NCBI RefSeq assembly: GCF_900187265.1
Contig: NZ_LT906450.1
Span: 4,083,444 to 4,147,443, forward strand
Origin: Rhodococcus rhodochrous
GTDB taxonomy: Bacteria; Actinomycetota; Actinomycetes; Mycobacteriales; Mycobacteriaceae
Direction of reading: 5' to 3'
Length of the DNA: 64,000 nt
In this document: in pieces, positions 8,401-17,285 of the stretch
Position numbering within the stretch: position 1 is the first letter of the stretch
How the letters are laid out: every line of letters begins with the position of its first letter
Notes under the pieces: generated by a model
Database searches by the model: none
The model's input: only the letters and a program-made list of their open reading frames with translations
What the model was told of the DNA's origin: nothing
Program-made: the position numbers and the translations under genes

Positions 8401-9405
8401 TCATCTCGCCGGTCCGGTGGACTCGCGGACGACGAGCTGCGTCGGGAGCACGAGTTCGTCGGCCACCACGACCCGCTCGTAGGCCTGTCGGGCGAGCATC
8501 TCGATGGCGCGCGCCCCGGCGTCCTCGGTGCGTTCGGCGAGCGTCGTGAGCGACGGCTGGCACAGGTCGGAGCCGAAGATGTTGTCGAACCCGACCACGC
8601 TCACGTGCTCCGGCACGGACACCCCGCGTTCCCGCATCCGGCGCAGCACCCCGATGGCGAGCATGTCGTTGTGGCACACCACCGCGGTGGCACCGGCGGC
8701 CACGGCGGCGTCGGCTGCGGCGGCACCGCCACCGAGCGTCGGTGAGTAGGGGCCGAAGCGACGCACCGCGATGTCGTGGGCCTGCGCCGCGGCCTGCAGA
8801 CCGGCCCAGCGCCGTGCTCCCGACCACGACTCGGGCGGACCGCCGAGGAACAACAACGAGCGGTGCCCGAGCGACGCGAGGTGGTCGACGATCTGCCGCG
8901 TGCCGGCCTCGTAATCGGCGACGACGCAGGAGATTCCGCGGATCGCGCGATTCACGAGAGTGACGGCGTCGAGGTCGGCGATGCGCCGCAGTTCGTCGTC
9001 GGGCATGCGGGCGGCCGCCAGGACGAAGCCGTCGACGGCCGGCCCCAACCGCCGGATGATGTGCGCTTCGGTGGCCGCGCTCTCCTGGGTGTCGGCGAGG
9101 ACGAGGGTCCGGCCGGAGGCGACGGCGGCGCGTTCGGCCCCTTTGATCACGCCCGAGAAGAAGGGGTTCGTGATGTCGGGGACGAGCAGCGCCAAGGTGT
9201 TGGTGCGTCCCGATTCGAGGGCTCGGGCCGCGGGGTTGGGGGCGTAGCCGAGCCGGTCGGCGACCTCGAGGACGTGGTCGCGGGTGGCGGCGTTGACGCG
9301 GCCGGGGTTGGTGAACGTGCGCGAGACCGTGGACGCCGCCACCCCTGCCTCGCGGGCCACATCGGTGATGGTGGCGCGTTTCCGGGAACGCGGAGAGGCC
9401 GACAT
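8401..9405 (-). CDS. LacI-family transcriptional regulator of the quinate/shikimate operon
   Basis: A 334-residue repressor. The N-terminal LacI helix-turn-helix is intact (ATITDVAREAGVAASTVSR, then the hinge region PNPAARALES). A periplasmic-binding-protein-like effector domain follows (LALLVPDITNPFFS, VVGFDNIFGSDL). I chose the ATG at 9405; the longer frame upstream reads through the intergenic operator. It is divergent from the quinate/shikimate operon and a LacI-type palindrome (9427-9440) lies between, so it probably controls that operon and itself. The effector, perhaps quinate, shikimate or a derived intermediate, is inferred from context only. Characterised Corynebacterium qsu genes use a LysR regulator instead. 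Confidence 0.92.
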   Translation of the reverse strand: MSASPRSRKRATITDVAREAGVAASTVSRTFTNPGRVNAATRDHVLEVADRLGYAPNPAARALESGRTNTLALLVPDITNPFFSGVIKGAERAAVASGRTLVLADTQESAATEAHIIRRLGPAVDGFVLAAARMPDDELRRIADLDAVTLVNRAIRGISCVVADYEAGTRQIVDHLASLGHRSLLFLGGPPESWSGARRWAGLQAAAQAHDIAVRRFGPYSPTLGGGAAAADAAVAAGATAVVCHNDMLAIGVLRRMRERGVSVPEHVSVVGFDNIFGSDLCQPSLTTLAERTEDAGARAIEMLARQAYERVVVADELVLPTQLVVRESTGPAR

Positions 9406-9426
9406 ACGGACAGTATGGCAAAAAAT

Positions 9427-9440
9427 GGCAAACGATTGCC
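9427..9440. promoter_or_regulatory. LacI-type operator palindrome
   Basis: GGCAAACGATTGCC is a dyad (GGCAA-N-CG-N-TTGCC) with the central CG typical of LacI/PurR-family operators. It sits 22 bp from the lacI-type start and 67 bp from the transporter start, in the only gap between these divergent genes. Confidence 0.75.
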
Positions 9441-9506
9441 GTGGGCTGCGCCACACCCATAACGTCCGTGTATCCGATACTGAAGACCCACCCCCCGAGG
9501 CATCCG

Positions 9507-10865
9507 ATGACTGAGAACACCACGGTGCAGCGCACGCCCCGCAAGGCGGCGCTCGCCGCGTGGAGCGGCAGCGCACTGGAGTACTACGACCTGGCGATCT
9601 ACGGCACCGCCGCTGCGCTCGTCTTCCCGAAGATCTTCTTCCCCGAGGGCAACCAGGCGGTCGCGACCGTCGCGTCGCTCGCCACCTTCGGCGTCGCCTA
9701 CGTCGCGCGTCCCTTCGGTTCCGTCCTGATGGGCCACATCGGCGACCGTTTCGGCCGCAAGCTGATCCTCGTGGGCACGCTGCTGCTCATGGGTGTCTCG
9801 ACCTTCCTCATCGGCTGCCTGCCGACCTACGGGCAGGTCGGCATGCTCGCGCCGATCCTGCTGGTCACCTTGAGACTCCTCCAGGGCCTGTCGGCCGCTG
9901 GTGAGCAGGCCGGCGCGAACTCGATGTCGTTCGAACACGCCCCCGACGACAAGCGCGGTTTCTTCACCAGCTGGACGCTGAGCGGCACGCAGGGCGGGCA
10001 GGTGCTCGCACCGCTGATGTTCCTGCCGGTGATCGCCCTGCTCTCCGAGGAGCAACTGCAGTCGTGGGGCTGGCGCGTGCCGTTCTGGATCAGCGCCGTG
10101 ATCGTGCTGATCGGCTTCCTCATCCGCCGCAGCCTCGACGAGACCCCCGAGTTCCACGCCGAGAAGGCGCACGACGAGGCGCCCAAGGCACCGCTGGCCG
10201 TCCTCTTCCGCCACCACTGGACCGGTGTCCTGCGCGTCTTCTTCGCGGCCTTCATCGCCATGGTCAACACCGCATTCCAGGTGTTCGCCCTCAACTTCGC
10301 CACCGCCGACGAGTACGGCATCGGCATCAGCGACACCACGATGCTGTGGCTGGCGATCGTCGCCAACATCATCGCCGTCGGCACCATCCCCATGTGGGCC
10401 ATGCTGTCCGACCGCATCGGCCGCAAGCCGGTCTTCGTCACCGGCCTGATCGGCAGCGCCGTCATGGTGACGGCCTTCCTGTGGTCGATCTCGCGGGGCG
10501 ACGTGCCGCTCGTACTCGTCACCGGCATCCTGCTCGCCGGCGTGATCTACAGCATGCCGAACGCCGTGTGGCCCGCCACCTACGCCGAGTACTTCCCCAC
10601 CAGCGTCCGCCTGTCGGGCATGGCGATCGGTACCCAGTTCGGTTTCGCGCTCGCCGGCTTCACCCCGGCCATCGCCGGGTCGCTCATGGACGGCAACGCC
10701 GACAACTGGTATCGCGTGGCCCTGTTCTGCGTCGGCGCCGTCGTCATCTCGCTGATCGCGGTGGCCACCGGACCGTCCGGAACCCACAAGGTCCCCACCC
10801 GCGAGGTCGGCCTGCTCCCCCACGACCGGAATAACGCACAGGTCCCTGCCGGAGCCGCATCGTGA
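9507..10865 (+). CDS. MFS metabolite:H+ symporter, shikimate/quinate-type
   Basis: A 452-residue inner-membrane carrier of the metabolite:H+ symporter family (ShiA/ProP-like). The N-terminus [19 protein letters not shown] and the loop [13 protein letters not shown] are typical, and about 12 hydrophobic segments are visible. A second GRK loop follows in [15 protein letters not shown] ribosome site lies before the ATG at 9507. It heads an operon whose other genes convert dehydroquinate, quinate/shikimate and dehydroshikimate, so uptake of quinate or shikimate is the likely job (QsuA role). Its stop overlaps the next start (GTGA). Confidence 0.88.
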   Translation: MTENTTVQRTPRKAALAAWSGSALEYYDLAIYGTAAALVFPKIFFPEGNQAVATVASLATFGVAYVARPFGSVLMGHIGDRFGRKLILVGTLLLMGVSTFLIGCLPTYGQVGMLAPILLVTLRLLQGLSAAGEQAGANSMSFEHAPDDKRGFFTSWTLSGTQGGQVLAPLMFLPVIALLSEEQLQSWGWRVPFWISAVIVLIGFLIRRSLDETPEFHAEKAHDEAPKAPLAVLFRHHWTGVLRVFFAAFIAMVNTAFQVFALNFATADEYGIGISDTTMLWLAIVANIIAVGTIPMWAMLSDRIGRKPVFVTGLIGSAVMVTAFLWSISRGDVPLVLVTGILLAGVIYSMPNAVWPATYAEYFPTSVRLSGMAIGTQFGFALAGFTPAIAGSLMDGNADNWYRVALFCVGAVVISLIAVATGPSGTHKVPTREVGLLPHDRNNAQVPAGAAS

Positions 10866-11332
10866 GTGCCCGCCCGACGATCGCCGTCCTCAACGGGCCC
10901 AATCTCGACCTGCTCGGCACGCGCGAACCCCATCTCTACGGCACCGCCACGTTGGCGGACGTCGAGAAGTCGTGCCGTCGAACCGCCGACGACCTGGGCT
11001 TCGACATCGACTTCCGGCAGAGCAACCACGAGGGCGCACTCATCGATGCCGTCCACGAACTCCGCGAATCGGCGGCCGGTTTCGTGGTCAACGCCGCGGC
11101 CTACACGCACACCTCGGTCGCACTGCACGACGCGCTGGTGACCGTCGCGGCACCGATCGTGGAAGTGCACCTGACCAACGTCCACGCCCGCGAGGAGTTC
11201 CGGCACCGCTCGTTCGTCGCTCCCGTCGCGAAGGCCGTGATCGCCGGATGCGGCCCCGACGGATACGACTTCGCCGTCCGTCACCTGGCCGCGCTCGCAC
11301 TCGACACCGAGAAGAAGGAAAGCTCCCGATGA
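10862..11332 (+). CDS. aroQ: type II 3-dehydroquinate dehydratase
   Basis: Converts 3-dehydroquinate to 3-dehydroshikimate, 156 residues, the standard size of this dodecameric family. [16 protein letters not shown] carries the catalytic Tyr loop. [19 protein letters not shown] and [15 protein letters not shown] carry the substrate-binding and catalytic histidine regions. The GTG start overlaps the transporter stop by 4 nt, and the stop overlaps the following dehydrogenase by 4 nt. Because it sits among catabolic genes, it probably serves quinate breakdown (QsuC role) rather than aromatic amino acid synthesis, although the two enzymes are chemically identical. Confidence 0.96.
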   Translation: MSARPTIAVLNGPNLDLLGTREPHLYGTATLADVEKSCRRTADDLGFDIDFRQSNHEGALIDAVHELRESAAGFVVNAAAYTHTSVALHDALVTVAAPIVEVHLTNVHAREEFRHRSFVAPVAKAVIAGCGPDGYDFAVRHLAALALDTEKKESSR

Positions 11333-12195
11333 CCACCGCAGCGCCCGCACGTACGTCCTTCCTGCTGGGCCTGTTCGGCGCCGGGATCGGCGGTTCGCTC
11401 ACCCCGGCCATGCAGGAACGCGAGGGTTTCGCCTCGGGACTGAACCTGACCTACCGCCTCGTCGACGCCGAGCGCCTCGGCTACGGCGCCGAGAACCTGG
11501 CCGAGATGCTCGACTGGGCACAGCGTTTCGGTTTCGACGGGCTCAACATCACGCACCCCTTCAAGCAGGTCGTGATCCCCCTGCTCGACGAGTTGTCCGA
11601 CGACGCCCACGATCTCGGGGCGGTCAACACCGTGGTGTTCCGGGACGGCCGCGCGATCGGCCGCAACACCGACTGGTCCGGCTGGGGACGCGCGTTCCGC
11701 CGTCGGCTGCCCGAGGCCGTCTCCGACCGCGCCGTGCTGGTCGGGGCCGGTGGCGCCGGTTCGGCCGTCGGGTACGCGCTGCTCGAACAGGGCTCCGCGC
11801 ACGTGTCCATCGTCGATGTCGACGTCGAGAAGGCGCAGGCCTGCGCGACCCGCCTGGCCAAGCGTTTCGGCGACGACCGGGTGCGCGCGACCACCGACCT
11901 CGCCGGGGCTCTGGCCTCGGCTCAGGGTCTGGTCAACGCGACCCCGACGGGCATGACCGGACACCCCGGGCTGCCTGTCCCCGCCGAACTCGTCCGCGAG
12001 GACCTGTGGGTCTCCGACGTCGTGTACTTCCCGCTCGAGACCGAACTGATCCACCTCGCCCGTTCCCGCGGCTGCCGGGTGGTGCCCGGTGGTGGCATGG
12101 CCGTCTTCCAGGCCGTGGGCGCATTCGAGTACTTCACGGGCGTCGAACCCGACGCCGAACGAATGGTCCGACACTTCGAGGAGCTGACCAGCTGA
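11329..12195 (+). CDS. qsuD: quinate/shikimate dehydrogenase (QsuD-like)
   Basis: An AroE-family oxidoreductase, 288 residues. The substrate domain shows SLTPAMQ, where biosynthetic AroE has SxSPxxHN. The catalytic lysine is in NITHPFKQ and the aspartate in NTDWSGW. The dinucleotide site [10 protein letters not shown] is followed by an acidic loop (VDVDVEKA) instead of the NRT-type motif of NADPH enzymes, which points to NAD+ and an oxidative, catabolic direction. It overlaps aroQ (ATGA) and the next gene (TGATG). It would oxidise quinate or shikimate to the dehydro compounds. Confidence 0.92.
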   Translation: MTTAAPARTSFLLGLFGAGIGGSLTPAMQEREGFASGLNLTYRLVDAERLGYGAENLAEMLDWAQRFGFDGLNITHPFKQVVIPLLDELSDDAHDLGAVNTVVFRDGRAIGRNTDWSGWGRAFRRRLPEAVSDRAVLVGAGGAGSAVGYALLEQGSAHVSIVDVDVEKAQACATRLAKRFGDDRVRATTDLAGALASAQGLVNATPTGMTGHPGLPVPAELVREDLWVSDVVYFPLETELIHLARSRGCRVVPGGGMAVFQAVGAFEYFTGVEPDAERMVRHFEELTS

Positions 12196-14024
12196 TGCGC
12201 CGCGGAATCGCCACCGTCTCGCTCTCCGGTGTTCTCGCCGACAAACTCGACGCGATCGCCGCTGCAGGATTCGACGGGATCGAGATCTTCGACAACGACC
12301 TGATCGCATCGCCGCTGTCACCCGCCGAGGTGGCCCGGCGCTGCGCCGATCTCGGTCTGTCGATCGACCTGTTCCAGCCGATCCGCGACATCGAGGGTGT
12401 CGACCCGCGGCGGTTCCCCGACGTCCTACACCGCGTCCGCCGCAAGCTCGAGGTGATGAACGAGCTCGGCGCGACGACCTTCCTGGCGTGCTCGAACGCG
12501 CTGCCGACGGCGATCGACGATCCGGAGCTGTCCGCCGAACAGTTGCGCACCGTCGGCGATCTCGCCGCCTCGCACGGGGTCACCTTCGCCTACGAGGCCC
12601 TCGCCTGGGGACGTCACGTCAATCGGGTCGGGCAGGCGTGGAGCCTCGTCGAACGCGCCGACCACCCTGCGGTGACGCTGGCCGTGGACACTTTCCACAT
12701 GCTCGCGCGCGGCGACGACGGACGCGCCCTGGCCGGCATCCCCGGTGAGCGCATCGGTTTCCTGCAGGTCGCCGACGCGCCGGTTCTCGACATGAACGTC
12801 CTCGAGTGGAGCCGTCACTTCCGGTGCTTCCCAGGGCAGGGCATGCTCGACGTCTCCGGGGTGGTCGCGGCCGTGCTCGACGCCGGCTACGACGGGCCGC
12901 TCTCGCTCGAGGTCTTCAGCGACGTGGTGCGCGAAGCGGATCCGCATGTGACCGCGCGCGACGCGATGCGGTCGCTGCTGTTCCTCGAGGATCGGCTCGG
13001 TGCGCGGGTCACCGGCCCCGCACGTGAGAAGGTGACGGTCGCGCCGCCGCTTCCGGCGCGGACCGACGCGGCGTTCGTCGAACTCGCCGACCCCGACCGC
13101 ACCGAGTACCCGGCGCTGCTCACCGGACTCGGATTCCACATCGCCGGCCGGCACCGCAGCAAGCCCGTCGTGTGGTGGCGCAACGGCGGCGCGAACGTCG
13201 TCCTCAACGAAGAGCCCGCGCCGGGCCCCGCCGCGACCGCGTTGGGTCTCGTCGCCCCCGATGTCGCGGCGGTGGCCGAACGCGCCGCGAGCCTGCTGTG
13301 GCCCGCGGTCGACCGCACCCGCGGAGAGGGCGAGGCGGGCCTGCCGGGCATCACCTCCCCCTCCGGTCTGCACGTCTTCGTCAGTGCCGAGGCGGGACAG
13401 ACCGACGACTGGCACAACGACTTCGTGTCCGACGACGGCGCGGGCACCTCACCTGTCGACGAGGGATGGCTCGGTCTCGACCACGTCGACGTGACGGTCG
13501 CGGCGGACGACCTGAACCAGGAGCTGTCGTTCTTCCGCACCCTGTTCGGACTGCGGCCGGAGGACCCGGAGGAGTACATCCAGCCGCAGGGCCGCCTGCG
13601 CATCCGCGCTCTGCGCGCGGAGAAGGGCGACCTGCGGGTCGCGCTGAACGTCTCCGATACCGGTGCTGCGCCACAGCCGCACGGCGTGACCCAGCTGGCC
13701 TTCGCCACGGCCGACGTCGTCGACTCGGTGCGGCACGCACGTGCGCGCGGGGTGGAGTTCCTCCGGCCGCCCGCGAACTACTATGCCGATCTCGATGCGC
13801 GGTTCGTGCTCGACCCGGACCTGCTCGTCGTCCTGCAGGACAACGGGTTGCTCTACGACCGCAACGACGACGGTGGCGAATTCCTGCACGCGTACTCGCT
13901 CCCGGTGCAGGGTGGCTTCCAGGTCGAGCTCCTCGAACGGCGCGGCGGTTACACCGGATACGGCTCCCCCAACGCCCACGTCCGGCTCGCCGCGGCCGCC
14001 CGCGCGGGATCAGCGGTCGCGTAG
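12195..14024 (+). CDS. qsuB: 3-dehydroshikimate dehydratase, QsuB-type two-domain enzyme
   Basis: Makes protocatechuate from 3-dehydroshikimate, 609 residues. Residues 1-270 form a xylose-isomerase-like TIM barrel with the metal and catalytic residues expected from bacterial dehydratases: Glu134 (FAYEA), Asp165 and His168 (VDTFHM), Gln191 (LQVAD) and Glu239 (LSLEVF). Residues 290-609 form a VOC/HPPD-like half (LGLDHVDVTVAADDL; QVELLERRGGY near the end) as in QsuB and QuiC1. It is the last gene of the operon and starts at the previous stop. No protocatechuate ring-cleavage genes are in the window, so the product must be used elsewhere. Confidence 0.93.
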   Translation: MRRGIATVSLSGVLADKLDAIAAAGFDGIEIFDNDLIASPLSPAEVARRCADLGLSIDLFQPIRDIEGVDPRRFPDVLHRVRRKLEVMNELGATTFLACSNALPTAIDDPELSAEQLRTVGDLAASHGVTFAYEALAWGRHVNRVGQAWSLVERADHPAVTLAVDTFHMLARGDDGRALAGIPGERIGFLQVADAPVLDMNVLEWSRHFRCFPGQGMLDVSGVVAAVLDAGYDGPLSLEVFSDVVREADPHVTARDAMRSLLFLEDRLGARVTGPAREKVTVAPPLPARTDAAFVELADPDRTEYPALLTGLGFHIAGRHRSKPVVWWRNGGANVVLNEEPAPGPAATALGLVAPDVAAVAERAASLLWPAVDRTRGEGEAGLPGITSPSGLHVFVSAEAGQTDDWHNDFVSDDGAGTSPVDEGWLGLDHVDVTVAADDLNQELSFFRTLFGLRPEDPEEYIQPQGRLRIRALRAEKGDLRVALNVSDTGAAPQPHGVTQLAFATADVVDSVRHARARGVEFLRPPANYYADLDARFVLDPDLLVVLQDNGLLYDRNDDGGEFLHAYSLPVQGGFQVELLERRGGYTGYGSPNAHVRLAAAARAGSAVA

Positions 14025-14867
14025 CCAGGTCACGATCTTCGCGACGGTGTCGTCGTTGTCGCGGATCCATCCGTTGTGGCCCAGTGCCCGCGGGTTGTGC
14101 CACCGGGCGACCTCGGCGGCGGGCAGCTTCTCGAGCAGGTGCTGCGCCGACTCGATCGGGGTGAGGTCGTCGCCTTCGATCGTGATCGACAGGACGGGCA
14201 GCGTGAGACGCCCGATCCGTTCCTCGTAGTCGATGTCCGCACCGGCCGGTTCGAACCGGCCGGTGCGGGCCAGTCGCGCCCAGTCGGAGATCAGCACGCG
14301 CGACTGCCGGCCGAATCCGGCGACGTCGATGCGGTCGCCGGGCCAGAAACCGGCAACCGCGGCGGTCAGCGACATCGCCGTCGCCCCGAGCCACAGCCCC
14401 GGTCCGCGGATACCACCGTGGTGGCGGTAATAGGGCGTGCCCGAGGCGACGAGGATCAGCCCGCCGAGGCGTCCGCGGATGCGCGCGGCGTAGAGCACCC
14501 CGAGTTGCCCGCCCATGGAGTGGCCGAGCAGGTACGGCGTCGAATCGGGGAAACGCTCCCGCACCACCTCGAAGACGGCGGGGAAATGCGTCGCGACGAT
14601 CTCGTGATAGCCGTAGGTGCTCTCGGGCCCGGGTCTCGGACGGCTGTCGCCCTGCCCGGCCAGTTCACAGATCGCCGCGTCGAATCCGTGGTCGGTGATC
14701 GCCTGCGCGAACGGCTCGTAGTAACCGGCCGGGATGCCGAGCCCTGGCACGATCACCACGACGGCGCGGGAAGCGTCGCGGCGTGTCTCGTGTTCGTGGT
14801 CGGGTCCCGCGAAGAGGCGCACCGGGGCCGTGGTGCCCCCGGGAAGCTGGATCGGTACGGTCTCCAC
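14010..14867 (-). CDS. alpha/beta hydrolase
   Basis: A 285-residue serine hydrolase of the alpha/beta fold. The oxyanion region is VVIVPGLGIPAGYY, the nucleophile elbow is GHSMGG, a late Asp lies in ITIEGDDLTPIE and the final His is probably in ALGHNGW. This arrangement resembles the serine aminopeptidase S33/lysophospholipase-like group. There is no signal peptide. It is convergent with qsuB and overlaps its end by 15 bp, with no hairpin between them. The substrate is unknown. Confidence 0.87.
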   Translation of the reverse strand: METVPIQLPGGTTAPVRLFAGPDHEHETRRDASRAVVVIVPGLGIPAGYYEPFAQAITDHGFDAAICELAGQGDSRPRPGPESTYGYHEIVATHFPAVFEVVRERFPDSTPYLLGHSMGGQLGVLYAARIRGRLGGLILVASGTPYYRHHGGIRGPGLWLGATAMSLTAAVAGFWPGDRIDVAGFGRQSRVLISDWARLARTGRFEPAGADIDYEERIGRLTLPVLSITIEGDDLTPIESAQHLLEKLPAAEVARWHNPRALGHNGWIRDNDDTVAKIVTWLRDR

Positions 14868-15059
14868 CGGCCCAGACTAGGCCGATCCGGACGCGGCGGG
14901 TGCCGGTTTCCCCGCCCCCGAACTTCACCGCCCTCCGAATTTCATCGCTACCCCGAGTCCGGAATTCAGGGTCGGGATGGGGGTCGTGCCCGGATGTGCT
15001 CGGGCCGGGTCGCGGCGGACGATCGAAATGTCCGGTCCAGCACCCTTTCGGAGGAACCC

Positions 15060-15401
15060 ATGCGTACCCTTGCCACCCGCTCCCGTCTCGCGACCGCCGC
15101 CGTCCTGTCGCTCGGCACCGCCGCAGTGTTTCTCGGAACAGGAACTGCCGCAGCACAATCCGCGCCCGGTGTCGTGGGCATGAGCGAGCAGGCCGCGGTC
15201 GGCGTGCTCACCGCGGAGGGTGTGCCGTACTCGATCGTCAACCGGTCCGGTTCCGCCGGCGGCGACTGCACCGTGACCGCTCAGCGCGACCGGGGATACC
15301 GGACCGAGGTCGAGTACGAATACGACAGTGACGACAACGAGTTCGACCGTGTCGAACGTCAGGTGTGGCGCGGAGTCGGCCTGACGGTCGTGTGCCGCTG
15401 A
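15060..15401 (+). CDS. small secreted protein with a PASTA-like region
   Basis: A 113-residue exported protein. A Sec signal peptide (RSRLATAAVLSLGTAAVFLG, cleavage probably after TAAAQ) is followed by about 80 mature residues. VVGMSEQAAVGVLTAEGVPY matches the start pattern of PASTA domains (VxGMxxxxAxxxLxxxG). The rest is acidic and Tyr-rich (EVEYEYDSDD), with two cysteines (GDCTV and the final VCR) that could form a disulfide. A CGGAGGA ribosome site precedes the ATG. The PASTA relationship is inferred from a short motif. A role at the cell wall is possible but unproven. Confidence 0.82.
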   Translation: MRTLATRSRLATAAVLSLGTAAVFLGTGTAAAQSAPGVVGMSEQAAVGVLTAEGVPYSIVNRSGSAGGDCTVTAQRDRGYRTEVEYEYDSDDNEFDRVERQVWRGVGLTVVCR

Positions 15402-15414
15402 CGAGTCCTGACGG

Positions 15415-16263
15415 TCAGTCCAGACCGAAACCGCGCTCCCGCAGGGCTTCTCGCATCTTCTCCCTGCTCCCGAGCGCACCGGGCGACGCGAAGCGCCCGA
15501 GTACACGTTCGACCCAGCTCTCCGCCAGACCCTGATCGCGGTAGAAGCCGGCGATCTCCTCCTCGTAGGCGGCGAGGCCGACATCCCGCTCCTCGGTCGA
15601 GTACTGCTCGCGATGCAGCACCACATCCTGACCCAACCGCGGCTTGACCTCCGCCTCCACCTCGGGATCGGGACGGCCCACCACCAGCCCGACCACAGCG
15701 AAACTGTGGTCGGGCAGAGCCAGTTCTGCGGCCACGTCACGCGGATGATTGCGGATCGCTCCGATGTAGACGGTGCCGAGACCGAGTGATTCCGCAGCGA
15801 GCACCGCGTTCTGCGCGGCGAGCGCGGCATCGACCACACCGAGCAGGGCCGACTCCACGTAGTCGACGTTGACGAGGTCCTTGTCGTGCTGCTCGGCGAC
15901 CCGCGCCGCGCGGGCGAGGTCGGCCACCCACACGAGCAGGAGCGGAGCGTCACGCACCGCCGGCTGATTGCCGGCGAGAGTCGCGATCCGGGCGAGCCGG
16001 TCGCGGTCGGTGACGGCCACGACGCTCCACAACTGCAGGTTGCTCGAGCTCGCGGCGGAGGAAGCCGCGGCCACGATTGCGCGCAGATCGTTCTCGGAGA
16101 CGGCCTCGGGAAGGAACTTCCGCACGGAGCGATGCGCCAGTTGAAGAGCGATGACGTCGTTCCACGCGCCGGAACCACCACGGCCGGCCACCTGCTCAGC
16201 GGCGCGGGTGCCGTACCTGCGGCGCAGTGCGGCGAGCTGTTCGTCGAGGACGACGTCGGTCAT
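15415..16263 (-). CDS. NfsA-like nitroreductase family protein
   Basis: A 282-residue FMN-dependent NAD(P)H oxidoreductase. LQLAHRSVRKFLPEAV carries the Arg-Ser pair that binds the FMN phosphate. SSAASSSNLQLWSVVAV and ESLGLGTVYIGAIRN are typical family segments, and the NfsA-type C-terminal extension is present (about 70 residues after VGRPDPE). Family members reduce nitro compounds, quinones or flavins; the natural substrate here is unknown. It is convergent with the small secreted protein, 13 bp apart, and no clear hairpin was seen between them. Confidence 0.92.
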   Translation of the reverse strand: MTDVVLDEQLAALRRRYGTRAAEQVAGRGGSGAWNDVIALQLAHRSVRKFLPEAVSENDLRAIVAAASSAASSSNLQLWSVVAVTDRDRLARIATLAGNQPAVRDAPLLLVWVADLARAARVAEQHDKDLVNVDYVESALLGVVDAALAAQNAVLAAESLGLGTVYIGAIRNHPRDVAAELALPDHSFAVVGLVVGRPDPEVEAEVKPRLGQDVVLHREQYSTEERDVGLAAYEEEIAGFYRDQGLAESWVERVLGRFASPGALGSREKMREALRERGFGLD

Positions 16264-16461
16264 GGCGGGGAGATCTCCTTCTGATCGGCAGTACCGACGG
16301 TCGAGTCTGCCTCCTCGCGTCCCGGCCGCCGAGCATTGCCCTCAGCATGATTTCAGCGGCGTCCGGGCCGGCTCGTCCGGTCGACCCCGAGACGAAGATC
16401 AGGGTGAAGATCCGGGCCGTTCCCGGATGTGCCGGGACCGTCACGGCGACAGGATGAATGC

Positions 16462-16665
16462 ATGAACTTCGAGAACCAGGCTCCCCGTCCCTTCACCCGT
16501 TCCTCGTCCCAGCGCATGCTCGGTGGTGTGTGCGCCGGACTGGCCGAGTACTTCAACGTCGACCTCAATCTCGTGCGTGCAGGCGCAGTCCTCGCGGCCT
16601 TCGTCACGGGCGGCACCGCCGTGTTGCTCTACCTCGCCCTGTGGATGCTGATCCCCGAGAACTGA
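16462..16665 (+). CDS. PspC-domain membrane protein
   Basis: A 67-residue single-domain PspC protein. SQRMLGGVCAGLAEYFNVD is the family signature, followed by LVRAGAVLAAF and a C-terminal transmembrane segment (TAVLLYLALWMLIPE). Such proteins are linked to envelope stress and are common in actinobacteria as stand-alone genes. Three ATGs lie within nine bases (16454, 16458, 16462); only the last is in frame. A terminator hairpin follows. Confidence 0.92.
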   Translation: MNFENQAPRPFTRSSSQRMLGGVCAGLAEYFNVDLNLVRAGAVLAAFVTGGTAVLLYLALWMLIPEN

Positions 16666-16691
16666 GAAGGATCACGGGGTCGGCCGAGACG

Positions 16692-16727
16692 ACGACACCC
16701 CCGGCGGATCTCCGTCGGGGGTGTCGT
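16692..16727 (+). terminator. hairpin after the PspC gene
   Basis: A perfect 11-bp stem (ACGACACCCCC, 16692-16702, with 16717-16727) encloses a smaller CGGA/TCCG stem. It lies 26 bp after the PspC stop and 45 bp before the convergent mini-gene ends, so it could serve both. Confidence 0.78.
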
Positions 16728-16772
16728 GCTCCGCTGCGAGGCAGCGGCACAGCATGTTCAGCTCAGCAAGAA

Positions 16773-16883
16773 CTACTGCTGGCCGAGGCCGAGGACGGCA
16801 CTGCCGGTCTCGAGCAGGGTGCCGAGCAGTTCGGTGCCGCCGAGCAGTTCGAGGGCGGAGCCGATGAGTTCGATGACGTCCAT
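16773..16883 (-). CDS. 36-residue hydrophobic/acidic mini-protein
   Basis: A short frame with a very good ribosome site (AAGGAG, seven bases before the ATG), strong GC third positions and a clean stop. The product starts MDVIELIGSALELLGG and ends VLGLGQQ. It has no Arg, Lys or His, five acidic residues, and repeated L-x-x-L-x-G units that would form an amphipathic helix. No signal peptide is present. I do not recognise a family. Its size, lack of signal and amphipathic pattern recall the small PorA/PorH pore proteins of corynebacteria, but this is only an analogy. A 400-bp non-coding region lies upstream. Confidence 0.6.
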   Translation of the reverse strand: MDVIELIGSALELLGGTELLGTLLETGSAVLGLGQQ

Positions 16884-17285
16884 GAGAATCTCCTTCGTCC
16901 GATCACATACCGGACGGGTGTCGTCCGATTGCTTTTCACCTACCCGGAATTCGATCGGAATTCCGTCGGGCTCGCATCAATTCTCAACACACTCGCCGCG
17001 CCTGCGCGACCCGAGAATACGCAAAACGGATGTGATGACATTCACACTCACAGAGAAGCCGGGACGAGCTCACATATGTCCAGCTCACAGCGTCAAGGAA
17101 GGAAAACGGAACGTCCGTACCCATTTATTTCCGTTTGAACTCGATATTTCCGTTCGACCCGATTCATCCCGTTCGCTGACCGATTATGGCGAATCGACCG
17201 ATCCATCGGATGAATAACGACCGAAAGAAGATGCCCGATTCGACCGGGATCGAATCGGGCATTTCCGGTGGATTGTCCGGGACCG
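16884..17285. other. 402-bp non-coding stretch
   Basis: This holds the upstream region of the mini-protein gene and the downstream region of the mycolyltransferase remnant. It is clearly more AT-rich than its neighbours. GGAATTC occurs twice in a short dyad near 16948-16965, and the terminator-like hairpin 17231-17262 lies near its right end. I see no credible gene on either strand. Confidence 0.6.
17231..17262. terminator. perfect 13-bp hairpin
   Basis: ATGCCCGATTCGA (17231-17243) pairs perfectly with 17250-17262 around a 6-base loop. It sits just downstream of the minus-strand mycolyltransferase remnant and is probably the original terminator of that gene. Confidence 0.8.
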
